NCBI RefSeq assembly: GCF_026914265.1
Contig: NC_069136.1
Location: forward strand, 54,539,658-54,603,657
Length of the DNA: 64,000 bases
DNA from: Mya arenaria
Lineage: Eukaryota; Mollusca; Bivalvia; Myida; Myidae
Direction of reading: 5' to 3'
A program made the translations under genes and the position numbers. Positions within the stretch are counted from its first letter, which is position 1. Each line of letters begins with the position of its first letter. The notes beneath the pieces were generated by a model. That model did not search any database, had not been told where the DNA came from, and was given only the letters and a program-made list of their open reading frames with translations. Of the stretch, positions 23,901 to 33,799 are shown piece after piece.

Positions 23901-25033
23901 CAATAGCTAAATTTTGTTTCTAAATAAGAGGAATTGTCCTTCGGTGACGGATTATGTTTTAAATGTTATGTAGTATATCATGTTTTTTTCATTATGAGTT
24001 TGTTTTCGATATCACACACATGTCAATTCTGGATGCCTGGTGATCCATATTATTTTGGAATCATTTCAAGTGGTATGATATACAGCGAAAGGGTATGAAC
24101 AGATATACTGAAATATTATTACAAATATTAAGCTGTTTTGTCCTTGAAAGGTTATGCACATAAAATATATCAGTTGAAATGGTGAACAAAAACACAACTT
24201 TAATAATTGTATACACAGTTTGTTTGTCACATTATTTGTTTCACATAACTTTTAACAGCAATGAATATCTTTTCAAATCAGACAAGTTATAAATGGAGTC
24301 ACAGGTATCCACATTTAGCATTACTGCGAAAGTAATGACAAGCTTGATTGTACATCGTATACGTTCAGGTGATGCTCCCTACGAAGCAGTTCGCGGAAAG
24401 GAGCTGCCTAGTCAGTTGAAGAATGGCTACAGACTTCCTAAACCTGAGCAATGCGATAACAAGTAAGTTATAATAATACGCGGAGTCCCATTTCTTAGTG
24501 CATCATAGTTTAGATTAATGTAACTGCTTAGTTAAACGATAGGCAAAATGGAATTCTGGTTTCGATTGCCTGATGGTCCCTGACAAAAAGGGGTCGAACC
24601 CAGTTTTATCTTTTTGTAAAAAAAGAAAAGGCGTGTGAAACGTTTGGTACGAAAGAGTGAATGAATAAATTATGCATGAACAAAGCAAAGACGCATTTAA
24701 AATAGACAAATTATACCGGTAATCTATCAACTAATCTTTTTAAGAAAAATATCATGTCATAGGAACCAGACTTCATTCGTTTGGTAATTTAACCTACGTC
24801 GTTTGGATTTTACTTAATTTGCATACCTTATCAAATTCAATAAAAATGACGCAGTCGAAACTAAATACAACTGTGACTTTATCATTCTTTGTCTAACCAG
24901 ATGGTATGACGTTATGACCCGTTGCTGGCAAACAAAACCAGAACAGCGTCCAAGCTTCAAGGCCATCAGAGAAGAGCTGGATGAAATATTTGTTACCGCG
25001 CCACAAGACGACTACTATTATTACAAAAAATAA
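10742..25033 (+). CDS. EMI/EGF/FN3 single-pass receptor with tyrosine pseudokinase domain (22 exons)
   Basis: Spliced gene rebuilt by hand. Exons: 10742-10839, 11421-11519, 11883-11985, 13341-13537, 13782-13908, 14354-14576, 14775-15340, 15650-15758, 15899-16122, 16297-16414, 16962-17147, 18134-18170, 18350-18622, 18838-18888, 19047-19189, 19688-19874, 20126-20245, 20548-20702, 22662-22775, 23512-23626, 24369-24462, 24901-25033. Every intron has GT/AG ends and the phases match at all 21 joins, giving about 1,157 codons and ending in TAA at 25031-25033. Order: end of an EMI domain, EGF, EGF, about 590 residues of extracellular region, fibronectin III, membrane helix, kinase-like domain, short tail. 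It is probably a plasma-membrane receptor. Catalytic residues are lost, so signalling would be by docking or a partner kinase (inference). The 5' end is incomplete. The weakest sites are the donors gtgcgt (10840) and gtgggt (19875) and the start of exon 18. No orthologue name can be given safely. Confidence 0.88.
12384..12633. repeat. 25-bp minisatellite, 10 copies
   Basis: Ten head-to-tail copies with unit CACATACAAAACAACACAGAC plus ATAC, starting at 12384 and every 25 bases after. Most are identical; copies 1 and 6 carry C-to-A at position 1, and the last copy is degraded. It lies in the intron between exons 3 and 4 of the receptor gene. Because 25 is not a multiple of 3, all frames stay open and produce misleading ORFs on both strands. 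Confidence 0.95.
13341..17147 (+). other. Extracellular region of the receptor, no named domain
   Basis: Eight exons (13341 to 17147) code for about 585 residues between the EGF and FN3 parts. Recurrent Ig-like or FN3-like patterns are visible: [19 protein letters not shown] in exon 14775-15340, and a VDNTPPRFS motif in exon 15899-16122 followed by [10 protein letters not shown] in the next. These look like repeated beta-sandwich modules of the VDNTPP / W.G..D..SG type seen in large marine-invertebrate surface proteins (from memory; not searched). The last exon (16962-17147) is rich in Cys ([15 protein letters not shown]). Confidence 0.7.
17216..18064. repeat. 283-bp tandem repeat, three copies, intronic
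   Basis: Three direct copies of a 283-bp unit at about 17216-17498, 17499-17781 and 17782-18064, with few mismatches. Anchor words such as ACGTAATCTATAT and TTTCCTACCTGAACAAATAAA recur at exactly 283 bases. It fills most of the intron between exons ending at 17147 and starting at 18134. No open frame or known element was recognised in the unit. Confidence 0.92.
18134..19189 (+). other. FN3 domain and transmembrane helix of the receptor
   Basis: Exon 18350-18622 is one fibronectin type III domain bounded by phase-1 introns ([30 protein letters not shown]). Exons 18838-18888 and 19047-19189 join inside the membrane helix: GGVIAAIIV continues into [17 protein letters not shown], followed by [11 protein letters not shown], a classic stop-transfer. 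The basic cytoplasmic flank sets the topology with the EGF part outside. Confidence 0.88.
21000..21790. repeat. Degenerate tandem repeat family in a receptor intron
   Basis: A diverged module recurs at about 150-250-base spacing. Each copy has a CTTGTCCGGACCATATCTT-like word (near 21010, 21157, 21414, 21576 and 21722), then AAAGGGATTGAAAT, a TATAGAT.GATGGCAATGA word and TTTAGTTATCTCCCCTTAAC. Copies are too diverged to delimit exactly by eye. Confidence 0.6.
22170..22560. repeat. Pyrimidine-rich low-complexity block
   Basis: The word GATATTCTCTT, and close variants (TATTCTCTTTGTCC, ATATTATCTTAGTC), recur irregularly across about 390 bases just before the exon with the HRD-loop region. It looks like a decayed short tandem repeat. 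The open frames in it are hydrophobic noise. Confidence 0.55.
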
Positions 25034-25130
25034 AAAGGAAAAATATTACTAACAATGCAGAAGAATAAATAGCAGACCAATACAAGAATTCATGCAGAAA
25101 GTTAACAACATAACAATACTATACTACTTG

Positions 25131-25136
25131 AATAAA
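25131..25136 (+). terminator. Candidate poly(A) signal of the receptor gene
   Basis: AATAAA about 100 bases after the stop codon; another AATAAA occurs at 25064-25069. Either could serve. Confidence 0.45.
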
Positions 25137-26628
25137 GTAAACTGTTGTCCAACAAACTTAAATATGTGTTTCCTAATAATATTTTGATGAATCCGTCTGA
25201 AAAATTACCATTCAAGTTACGACGTACGATTTGTACGACGACTGCATTTTCGAAATGTAAACATTCTGAAGTTGAGAACTTTATTAAATATAAGATAGGG
25301 AGACCCTGTGAAAAGGTGCAACGTGAACGTTACGGTTGATAATAATTATATAATCTCCGATACACAGTTTAAATATAAATACATATATCATGTTTTGTTT
25401 CATTAGGTAAGTTTGTGCTATTTAATAGATTTGTTTTCCATGTCACTTTGAAAGCTTTACATTACAAAATTATTTTAAATACAAAATAAATGCCGACAAG
25501 CAATTTTATGAAGTTTAATGAGTGCATGTGCAATGCGATTGTAACAACAGCCGCCACAATAAGTTTTGTTTCAGGCCATTTTTGATATAGGAAATAACTT
25601 GTGTTATACAGGGTGAAATGTCCTCGAAGTTGGAAGTGCAAAAATGAAAGACGCTGAAAATGTCGCATGAAAATTAGTTGAATACTTTGTCATGCGCCAA
25701 TACTTTTGTTGGACCGAGTGAAAAGACACATGCATTGCAGGTGTCAATTGCCCATGCCGACCAACCTTCTTACATGTTTAAAAGCTTAATGGGACGTTTT
25801 AATTACTTATAACTTACTTTTGTAATGAAGGATATAATTGCGGAAAAGATGAGAAGACAAAAAGACGATCTGATTTTTCTTTATTGACATGCGTGTACTT
25901 TTTTATTTATCAATAAACTAAACATGTTTACATATCGTATGAAAAATAAAATACACTACACAAAATAAAACGTGAATAAATACTAAATAGGAAATAAATT
26001 ATTTATCTATTTTGTGAAATACTTCCAAACACTTGAAGTCAATGTTGGAGGCATATTTCTGTAGTCGTGATACAGGAATAACGATGAATAATTCAAAACA
26101 AAATTACAAGATCAACTAGTGCCAATTAGTGTCAATTAAGCAAATCTGTGATCATAAAACAACACTTGTCATGGTAAACAAGGTCATAGAACTTCACACG
26201 GTGCTGCACAAGGACACAATATCAGGCCTTGTGCAAACACTCAATTAGCAGACAATTTGTGACACATACTCGCTTCGCGACAGACACTGTTGATCACCTG
26301 AAATATTTCATCTGAAGAGTTTTATAACAATTGATATGTCTCTGCTAAGCTATTTCATTGAAATTTTAATTCTTAACGAATATTCGAATACCCATTTTGG
26401 TATCCGAATACTTGATATCCGGATATCCGGATACTTGGATATTCGCTTCCATCCCTACTTTAAATGTTACACCCATCTTGAATAACGAAGTGATGGCTTG
26501 AAGTGTTTGTCTTGAAGGTCAACGATCAACTATATCACAAAGTTTTATTAGTTTTATCAGTTGAATTTAAACATCAGTGTCCTTTGTCACACAATTTTAA
26601 ACACCTTTATGTTTGTAGCCTTCTTAAT
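25137..26628. other. Gene-poor interval after the receptor gene
   Basis: No coding region supported. At 26377-26460 there is a block of near-palindromic words (CGAATATTCGAATAC, GATATCCGGATATCCGGATAC) ending in CCATCCCTAC. Similar ATTCG/CGGATA blocks occur inside some DNA transposons of animals, but no ends or transposase were seen. Confidence 0.4.
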
Positions 26629-27141
26629 GTTACGACTCCTGTGGGTTCTCTTTAGCAAATGGGCTGTAAACACAGTTTATATGTTTATAATGGACATTTA
26701 TTGTCTTAAACAACGGACAGCTCGCGCCTATCCGATGTAAATATAGGAACTGCCAAAACAAATAAATACACAGAACGAATATTAATGCAAAGAAAAGACA
26801 TAATACACATAGTTAGAACATACATTTCCTCAATACTACACTAACCTGTAACCACAGTTTATATGTTTATAATGGACATTTATTGTCTTAAACAACGGAC
26901 AGCTCGCGCCTATCCGATGTAAATATAGGAACTGCGCAGGCGTGCCCAAGAACCTAAACGGGTGTTAAAAACGGTCACAGTGCAGAAAATTAAATAAAGG
27001 AAATGCATGCAGATCGTTAAATGAGGGGTGATGACATGAAATGAGAGCTCACATATGAAATAATAGAAAAAGACAAAGAAACAAAGACATAATAGACAAT
27101 AAAACATTTAAGATGAGTATGTTACAATCTAACCTGCGACA
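26629..27141 (-). repeat. 3' LTR of the Ty3/gypsy element
   Basis: On its own strand it starts TGTCGCAGGTTAGATTGTAAC, directly after the polypurine tract, and ends GGAGTCGTAACA. It matches 33800-34321 along its length with scattered differences. It contains an internal 81-bp direct duplication (26672-26752 and 26854-26934). Confidence 0.9.
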
Positions 27142-27153
27142 TACTTCCCCGCC
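27142..27153 (-). other. Polypurine tract
   Basis: Minus-strand GGCGGGGAAGTA ends one base before the LTR's TG. This position and composition are standard for second-strand priming in LTR retroelements. Confidence 0.8.
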
Positions 27154-27606
27154 AAAAATAAATGTCGTCCCGACATTTTTATCAATCTAGACTACTACAT
27201 GACAATAAATAAATCATAAATGTCTGAAGCTAACTTATAACGTAGTCTATGACCATCTAATCTAGCTAACTAACTAATAACAACTATTGCTCACACATAT
27301 TTGTAAATATGCATCTATCTTATTACAGATCAAGCTAAGGACTTGTTAGAATACCCATGCCTTAATATATGTAAATCAAACGGTTTATAGCAACAATATT
27401 GTCTTTGAATGTCATTATGTGCCGGAATAACATACTTATCAGTTGGGGCTGTGTCCCCAGGAACATTCTCAAGACAAACTGCGGTATCTGGCTGCTTATA
27501 AAATTTTGCAGGAAGAAGATTTCCATTATTCTGATCCGCAACCCCTTCTGCTGTCGAAAAGTGAGGTTCTTGCAATGGGAGTCCTATAAATGGTAGCAGT
27601 AAATTC

Positions 27607-28633
27607 CTATATAGAAGACGCCGTCTCCCATTTCCACACTCTGGAGCAACCTAAAAAAATAGGAATGTCAGAATTAGGCTGAGACTCAACTATGTACACA
27701 TCCCGATCCCACTTATCTGCTAGCTTACACTTTCCTTGCAGCCCGACGTTCTTTACAAGAACTCTGTCACCTTCTTCTAAACGTACATTCCGGACCCGAA
27801 GATCATACCGTTTCTTGTGACGCTTAGCCTGCTTTCGTGCCTCACAGCTTGCCACTTGGTAGGCGAACGCTAACCTTCTCTTCAAGCCATCCACATACTC
27901 TGATGAGCTCTTCTTCCGAGACGAGGTGTCTGGTTCAACTTCCAGAAAAGCATTTATGGCTCAACGGGGATGTCTACCAAACATGAGGTAATGGGACGTA
28001 AATACTGATGTTTCATGGCGGGTTGAGTTAAATGCACGAAACAGGGTTGGCACAAACGCCTTCCAATTCGCCTTCTTCTCCTCCTCCAGCGTTCCCAACA
28101 TGTTCATGAGAGTCTGATTAAATCGTTTCGGCATCCCGTTACCTTGAGGATGATAGGGCGTCGTACGAGACTTTTCTACATTTGCCAGGCGGCACAACTC
28201 TTTAATAACTGACACATCAAAATTCCTCCCTGATCACTATGCAACCTGCTAGGGAAGCACTAAATAAATGACAAATAAACGTGTCAAATAACACCTTGGC
28301 CGTCGTCTTCGGCGTCTGATTCTTTGTCGACACCGCTTGTGCAGAATGGGTGAAATGGTCTGTAATAACGAAGATATTCTGATACCCACCAGACGACATC
28401 TCAAGAGTGAGAAAGTCCATGCAAACGAGCTCAAGGGGATAAGAGGAGTGAATAGGTACAAGACTGGCGGCATTAGAAGCCGGTGTCTTTCGACGAATAC
28501 AACGAAGGCATCTTCGAACACGTGTCTCCACAAAACCGTCTATCCCAGGCCAAAAGAATCTGGATTTGAAAAGAGAAGATGTGCGACCCACACCATGATG
28601 TCCAGCATGGTCGTGTAAACCAGAGAAAACCAT
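27607..28633 (-). pseudogene. Integrase of the Ty3/gypsy element, broken
   Basis: The zinc-binding module is at the start (HDHAGHHGVGRT, then RRCLRCIRRK), followed by the core with CMDFLTLEM and ITDHFTH. The frame breaks near 28215 where one base is missing in the conserved DQGGNF region. It resumes at 28215-27961 with RTTPYHPQGNGMPKRFNQ, where the catalytic Glu normally found before RFN is Lys. A TGA at about 27961 then interrupts the frame before the C-terminal basic domain (27894-27607: LEEGDRVLVKNVG). In a working element the protein inserts the cDNA copy into chromosomes; this one cannot. Confidence 0.85.
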
Positions 28634-28860
28634 GTCTTGAAACGCCTCTGGAAGAACAAGTTAATCAACCTCTTGACCGAGAACACTACCCCGGCGGCGC
28701 AAGACGCCGTTTTTTATATATAACCTCTGCCACTCTCTTAGGTATCTCCGCACAGGTTCCGGTTTTAACGCACATTGGCGTTTGGTTGGTTTATGTCCAG
28801 CTGAAACAATGTTTAATACCCTTGAAACGGTAAGATCTTTAGATTGTTCCAGCTTCCAAT

Positions 28861-30142
28861 CTATGCCACAAAATGCTTCACTAGGAGCCGACTTATCAAC
28901 ATGCTGTTCCCGGCTGATACATTCAAAGGCAGGTGAGATCTCAGATGATATTGCAGAGGCCTTAAAATTGCCTTAACTGCATCGTTAAAGACGACAGAAT
29001 CCTTCTCTGGTATGCGTGGCAAGAAGTCAGCATCGATATTAGAACGAACAGGCCGGTATTTTAAACTCAAATTGTGTGCTGACAAGGCTGCGAACCACCT
29101 GCGTGAAGTTGCGTCTAACTTTGCTGTGGACAGAACATATGTAAGTGGGTTCTTGTCCATGCGAATCATGAATGAGTTTCCATACAGGTAGTCATTGAAC
29201 TTGTCCACCACTGCCCACTTCAGTGCCAGAAATTCTAGTTTGTGATTTGTGAGCAGGGTAGTTCCGTTCATTTGGGCGTAAACCTCTACTAGCGTAAGCT
29301 ACTAATCGCTCCTTCCCATCGTCCTGCACCTGATACAACACTGCTCCAAGGCCAGAAGTGCTAGCATCGGTGTTCAAAATGAAAGGGCGACTGAAATCTG
29401 CATATGCAAGTACGGGTGGGGATGTTAGAAGGCCAATCAGCTTGTCAAACGCGTTCTGCTGTTCATGACTCCATACCCAAGGTGCAATGTCCCGCTTCGT
29501 TTTAGACGCATTCGACCGCTTGTTGGTTGGGTGACCCACGAGTAAGTCGTTGAGAACCTTTGAGATCTGTGAGAAACCAGGAACAAAACGCCGATAATAT
29601 CCAGCAAATCCCAGAAAACTACGCAGTTCCTTTTTATTGTTAAGAACTGGCCATTCTTTCAGAGCGCGGACTTTCTCCCTATCAGTTTCAACGCCAGATT
29701 CACTTACCGCATGACCTAAGTATGTTACCCTTGGTAGAATGAACTCACATTTCGAACCCTTGAGCTTGAGACCTGCTTCCTTCAGACGTTCAAAAACTGC
29801 CTGCAATCGCTCAAAATGCTCATCAAATGTTTTCGAAAAAATAATGATATCATCTAGATATATGAAACACTGGCGCAAGTGTAGTTTTCCCATGCATCTC
29901 TCAATCATTCTCTGAAATGTCGCAGGTGCATTGGTAAGCCCGAAGGCCATTCTATTACACTTATAAAACCCTAGTGGACCAACAGAGAATGCTGTCTTCT
30001 CCTTGTCGGCCTCCTTCATTGCCACGTGCCAGTACCCTGACCGTAAATCCAACTTGCTGAAATAACGAGAGCCAGAAAGAGAGTCAATAGTCTCGTCTAT
30101 ACGATGTAGGGCATATGCGTCTTGAATAGTACGCGAATTCAA
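28861..30142 (-). pseudogene. Reverse transcriptase / RNase H of the Ty3/gypsy element, broken
   Basis: 29192-30142 holds most of the RT: YFSKLDLRSGYWHV, AFGLTNAPATFQRM, the active-site FIYLDDIIIFSK, and the connection YLGHAVSESGV. The RNase H begins at FILNTDASTSGLGAVL. A tandem 7-bp duplication (TTTGTGA twice, 29239-29252) shifts the frame inside the RNase H. The proper frame resumes in 28861-29271 (HKLEFLALKWAVVDKF). The fingers of the RT lie in the preceding open frame, across another frame break at the T-run 30179-30184. Confidence 0.9.
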
Positions 30143-30963
30143 CTTGCGAAAATCAATACAGAAGCGAAGAGAGTTATCTTTTTTCTCACCAGAACCACAT
30201 TAGAGGAAAATGGTTTCTTTGATGGACGAATGGCACCTGCAGACAATATTTCTTGCAAGTGTTTTCTAACCTCCTCAAACATACCAAGAGGGATGCGCCC
30301 ATAGCTATCCTTGAAGGGACGGGGATCTGTAAGATTAATTTCATGCTCAACCAGGTTTGTACATCCAAAGTCAGTCGTACCTGTGGAAAATATACTCTTC
30401 CATCCCTCGATGAATTGCCTAGTCTCAGCTCTACGATCTTCTGGGATGGAATCAGATGGAATAGAAATTCCCAAATCCTCAATCGAAGCAGACTTACTTT
30501 TCTGCTGAGATGTATTTGAGCCCTCGAACGGATCTACAGTCGTTACAACATCAACCTCCTGCAACTTACAAATAGTAGTCTTAGGCATGATCTTCTCTGG
30601 CCTAACTGTCATGTTGAAGATCCGAACCGGTACTTTGGAGTAAGTACGGTTTGGGTTTACCTTAACCAACCGAGAACAAACATTGACAGTGTTATTATTG
30701 TCGACACCTTCAGTGACTCCATGCATCAATTCGCCAACACCTCTCACTAGGCCGGTAATAACTCTGGCTTCAAATGGCTGCAGAGTAACTGGCTTGTCAA
30801 TCAAAGCTTTCACTGCAACTGCATGTGAGTTTGACATAACTGAAAAAGCTTTCTTCCATGCAAGACCTACGTGCTGTTCTGATGCCTCCATGCCTTTGAA
30901 GTAACTGATCACATTCGTACCAATAACCAACGGTACAGTGTCAGTATAACGAGTGTCGGACAC
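30139..30963 (-). pseudogene. Protease-RT connector and RT N-terminus
   Basis: 274 codons continuing the pol polyprotein: a region of no named domain after protease (VIGTNVISYFKG, LQPFEARVITGLVRG), then the RT entry (LVEHEINLTDPRPFKD, IPLGMFEEVRKHL, GAIRPSKKPFSSNVVLVRKK). The frame is lost at the T-run near 30180 and continues in the 29192-30142 frame. A one-base slip in a homopolymer may be real decay or an assembly error. Confidence 0.85.
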
Positions 30964-30965
30964 GA

Positions 30966-31298
30966 TCAGTACAGGATTTGAAACAGGTAACGGTGATATA
31001 CAAGGATACCTATGTCTGCTAGTGCATAACCAACATAGGGTATGATTGCGTCGTTAGCACCGGTAACGTTAAAATCTGATATACTCAAAAGTTCTGGCAG
31101 CGGTTTAAGTGAATGAAAGAAAGACTGGCCTAGTGTTGTCACCATAGAACCCGTGTCAATCAAACCGAGAGCTTCAACACCATTGACACTAACTGGCCAA
31201 CTAAACCTACTGCAGGGCCCATGGGTAATCTCACTCTCCTGACTGACCCTTTGCCCTCTTATGTCTTCTTCAATCTGTCTCAGCTCCCTCCGTCGCAT
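30966..31298 (-). pseudogene. Retroviral-type aspartic protease region
   Basis: Contains the retropepsin active-site motif ALGLIDTGSMVTTL, preceded by WPVSVNGVE and followed by an FNVTGANDAIIPYVGYALADI stretch typical of the flap and second half. It lies between gag and RT, as expected for Ty3/gypsy. The frame shifts again near 30966, where the downstream pol frame takes over. Confidence 0.82.
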
Positions 31299-32104
31299 TC
31301 TTCAAGTCCGTATCCCTCAGTCCTGACCAAAGCTTATTCCTAAGCATCTCGTCCCTCATATCTCGGTCCAATCCAATATGGCTGCTACATAGGAGTTGCT
31401 CCAACCTTAAACTGTAGTCAACAATAGACTCATTGTCTCTCTGGCAAGTAGTGTAGAACTGCTCCTTTAGTCGCTCCGAACTAGCAACACTCCCATAGGT
31501 GGCGTCCATTTCCCTTAAAATATCAAAAATAGATGCCCATTCCCCAAGATGTATGAGAACGGTACGAGCCTTGCCTCTCAAACTGCTACGAACAGCTTCC
31601 AATAACGTATTGCCTGAGTACATACTACTTCTGATGAGACAATTCACCTTATACTTCCAAACAACAAAGTCTACATCTTCCTTCTTATGTTCACGTGAGA
31701 ACTGGGGAAGTTTAGGCACTCTGTGTGAAGGGACACCCATGGGGTAACCAGTGCAAGGGAAATTGGCCTGTGGATAATTACGATAATGTGGAGGAGGGGG
31801 TCTCTCAGGAACTCGCTGTGGAAATACGGTTCGTCAACTGCCTGGCTCGCATTAAATGTTGCCTATCAACTCCAGCAGCACCTAAGACACTATCGCATTC
31901 TGCTCGAGCTCGCGGTTGTATCTGTAAAAGGCGATGCTCCCTTACCGGTGTAGGTGTGCCAAACTGTTGTGATAAACCACCCTGACCTCTACTCAACCTA
32001 GGTTGCTGACCTTCAGATTCCACCAAGTACCCAGCCTGGATAACTCGGTTTAGACAATAGTCTATGTCATCATCACCATCTCTCCTACTAAAATCTCCAT
32101 CCAT
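31270..32104 (-). pseudogene. Gag of the Ty3/gypsy element, frame-shifted
   Basis: The capsid-like part is at 31270-31740: PKLPQFSREHKKEDVDF, WKYKVNCLIRS, SLRGKARTVLIHLGEW and RDNESIVDYSLRLEQLL, a pattern shared with gag proteins of many molluscan gypsy elements and with domesticated PNMA-like genes. An upstream open frame at 31805-32104 (MDGDFSRRDGDDDIDY) is probably the true N-terminus. The two frames overlap near 31820, so a single frameshift separates them. No CCHC zinc knuckle was seen. Confidence 0.78.
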
Positions 32105-33780
32105 GATAACAGATCAGTGAGGAATGTAACAACTTAATGCAGAAAAGTTAATATTCCAAAAGAGTGGGGAAGTGTGTAATAAATGGTATTTGGTTAACTA
32201 TGTAATGGTCAAAGAAGGGAGATGTGTGATACAAATTATGAAATAATTTTTCAAAGCCGGGAGTTATGTAATATCTGAACAATTCAACTCTCCTATTCAA
32301 TCAAGTTGCCCTGTATGTGACACCATACAAACATATTAATAAGTTTTAATTTGTAACAAATAATAGATCTGTAATACTATCTAAACAGTCAAAAACAGTT
32401 AAATGTTCATGAGTATTTGATTACTGATTAAATATTACTCTTCACATTATAATTAAATAAATAACACAAATTTACCTAATATTACCTCTTATGATGTATT
32501 TTTATACTTTATGAAATCAAATAACACCAACACATTTTTTTTATTTATGTTTTTTTTCAATACAAATATTACAATAAATTTACCAAAAAAAATATTCTGC
32601 AAAATGTCTATCAATCAAACGCGAAGTCAATTCCAAACAAATACCTTTCGGCAACACAGCAAAATCTTACCATTCTTCTGAAATATCTTCAATTTTTCAA
32701 ATGCCCGTTTTAATTCAAAGTGAAACACACAACATATACAGTTCCATTGTATTTTGTGATTGTTTCACTAAATTTTCAACACTTATATTGCATTTGCTCT
32801 CAACTCAATTTGCTGAAATGATTAATTTTCACCTTCACACTTACAAAAAATAAAAAAAATCCTTCAATATTTTCTAAATAAACCGCTTGGTCTAATATAT
32901 CAGAGACTATGGCTCCAACAAGCAGTATATGATAAACAACAACTTTCTACAAGCACTACACACTTCTGTATGTTCTTAGTAATAACCCGCTAGCAATAAA
33001 GAACCTTAACTATCACAACCACTTATTTGGAGGCGACAACTATATTTATGTCTATTTCAAGAAATATATAAAGAATTGAAAATTCTAAGAAAAAGAGGTT
33101 AATATTAAACTGTAGGGTGATGTTTGTTAGCTCACCAACCACCTTAAGGTTACTGCAACCGAATGCACATGCCGGAGTCCCATGACCAGGTTATTGTGCA
33201 CTGCAATCCTCAGACTGTATGAGCCACACAAAAATCTAAATGCCACAAACTAAAAAAATAAAGAACACAATTAATGACTTACACAAGAAAAACAACAATG
33301 CATAACATACACTCTCCAAATTTCCAATAAATAATTTATGACATGAACCAAAATTAAACACTTTCCTGAATACTGTCATAAAAATAGTTGAACTCCACTA
33401 AAGAATATAAATGATCTCTGAAGATGTCAGCTGTCAAATTTCACAATGTAAAAATTCATCCAAAGTACCGGTTTAGTTGTCAATCTGAGGAAATGAAGTA
33501 TTCCAAGGTTGTCATGTACTGAGCTCAGTGTAGTTTGATGGTATATCTAGATATTTTATTAATTAGGCCTTTTACACCATTGAAAACTCGTTTAAATAGC
33601 CAAAATCAAAACAAACTGTACACCACTCTACACTGTAGGCGGAATTCCATATCGCTAAAACTGGAGGGAGTTTCCAATTCTCATTGGTCCTCAGTGCTGT
33701 GACATCATCAGCTTGGCAGAAATGTTTCGCACTCAAGCCAATTCACCGCGACGTCTTTCGTACAAGCCCTTTCCGAACCA
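32105..33780 (-). other. Long 5' leader of the Ty3/gypsy element
   Basis: About 1.7 kb between the primer-binding site and the gag start with no open frame of note. It is AT-rich at 32100-33100 with several homopolymer runs. Nothing recognisable as an extra gene was seen. Confidence 0.55.
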
Positions 33781-33798
33781 AAGTCACACTGGCCACCA
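33781..33798 (-). other. Primer-binding site of the Ty3/gypsy element
   Basis: One base inside the 5' LTR end, the minus strand reads TGGTGGCCAGTGTGACTT. The leading TGG pairs with the universal tRNA CCA end. Which tRNA is used was not determined. Confidence 0.7.
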
Positions 33799-33799
33799 A

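Larger units (their letters stand above)
19688..25033 (+). other. Tyrosine-kinase-like domain lacking catalytic residues
   Basis: Seven exons give a full-length RTK-type fold. The glycine loop reads [11 protein letters not shown], with only the central Gly of GxGxxG. The beta-3 Lys remains (PAVAKIL). The alpha-C Glu is not evident ([10 protein letters not shown]). The hinge region is [18 protein letters not shown]. The catalytic loop is [10 protein letters not shown], so the HRD Asp is Arg. The DFG motif is GFG (KIAGFGPL), so the metal-binding Asp is Gly. The activation segment has no Tyr and runs to IPMKWMAPE. Later structural landmarks ([29 protein letters not shown]) are normal for the family. 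The C terminus is DDYYYYKK. With both Asp residues gone, phosphotransfer is very unlikely. Confidence 0.88.

Noticed and set aside
24580..24605. GGGTCGAACCC resembling a tRNA B box
   Set aside because: No A box or cloverleaf at the proper distance; it lies in an intron of the receptor gene.
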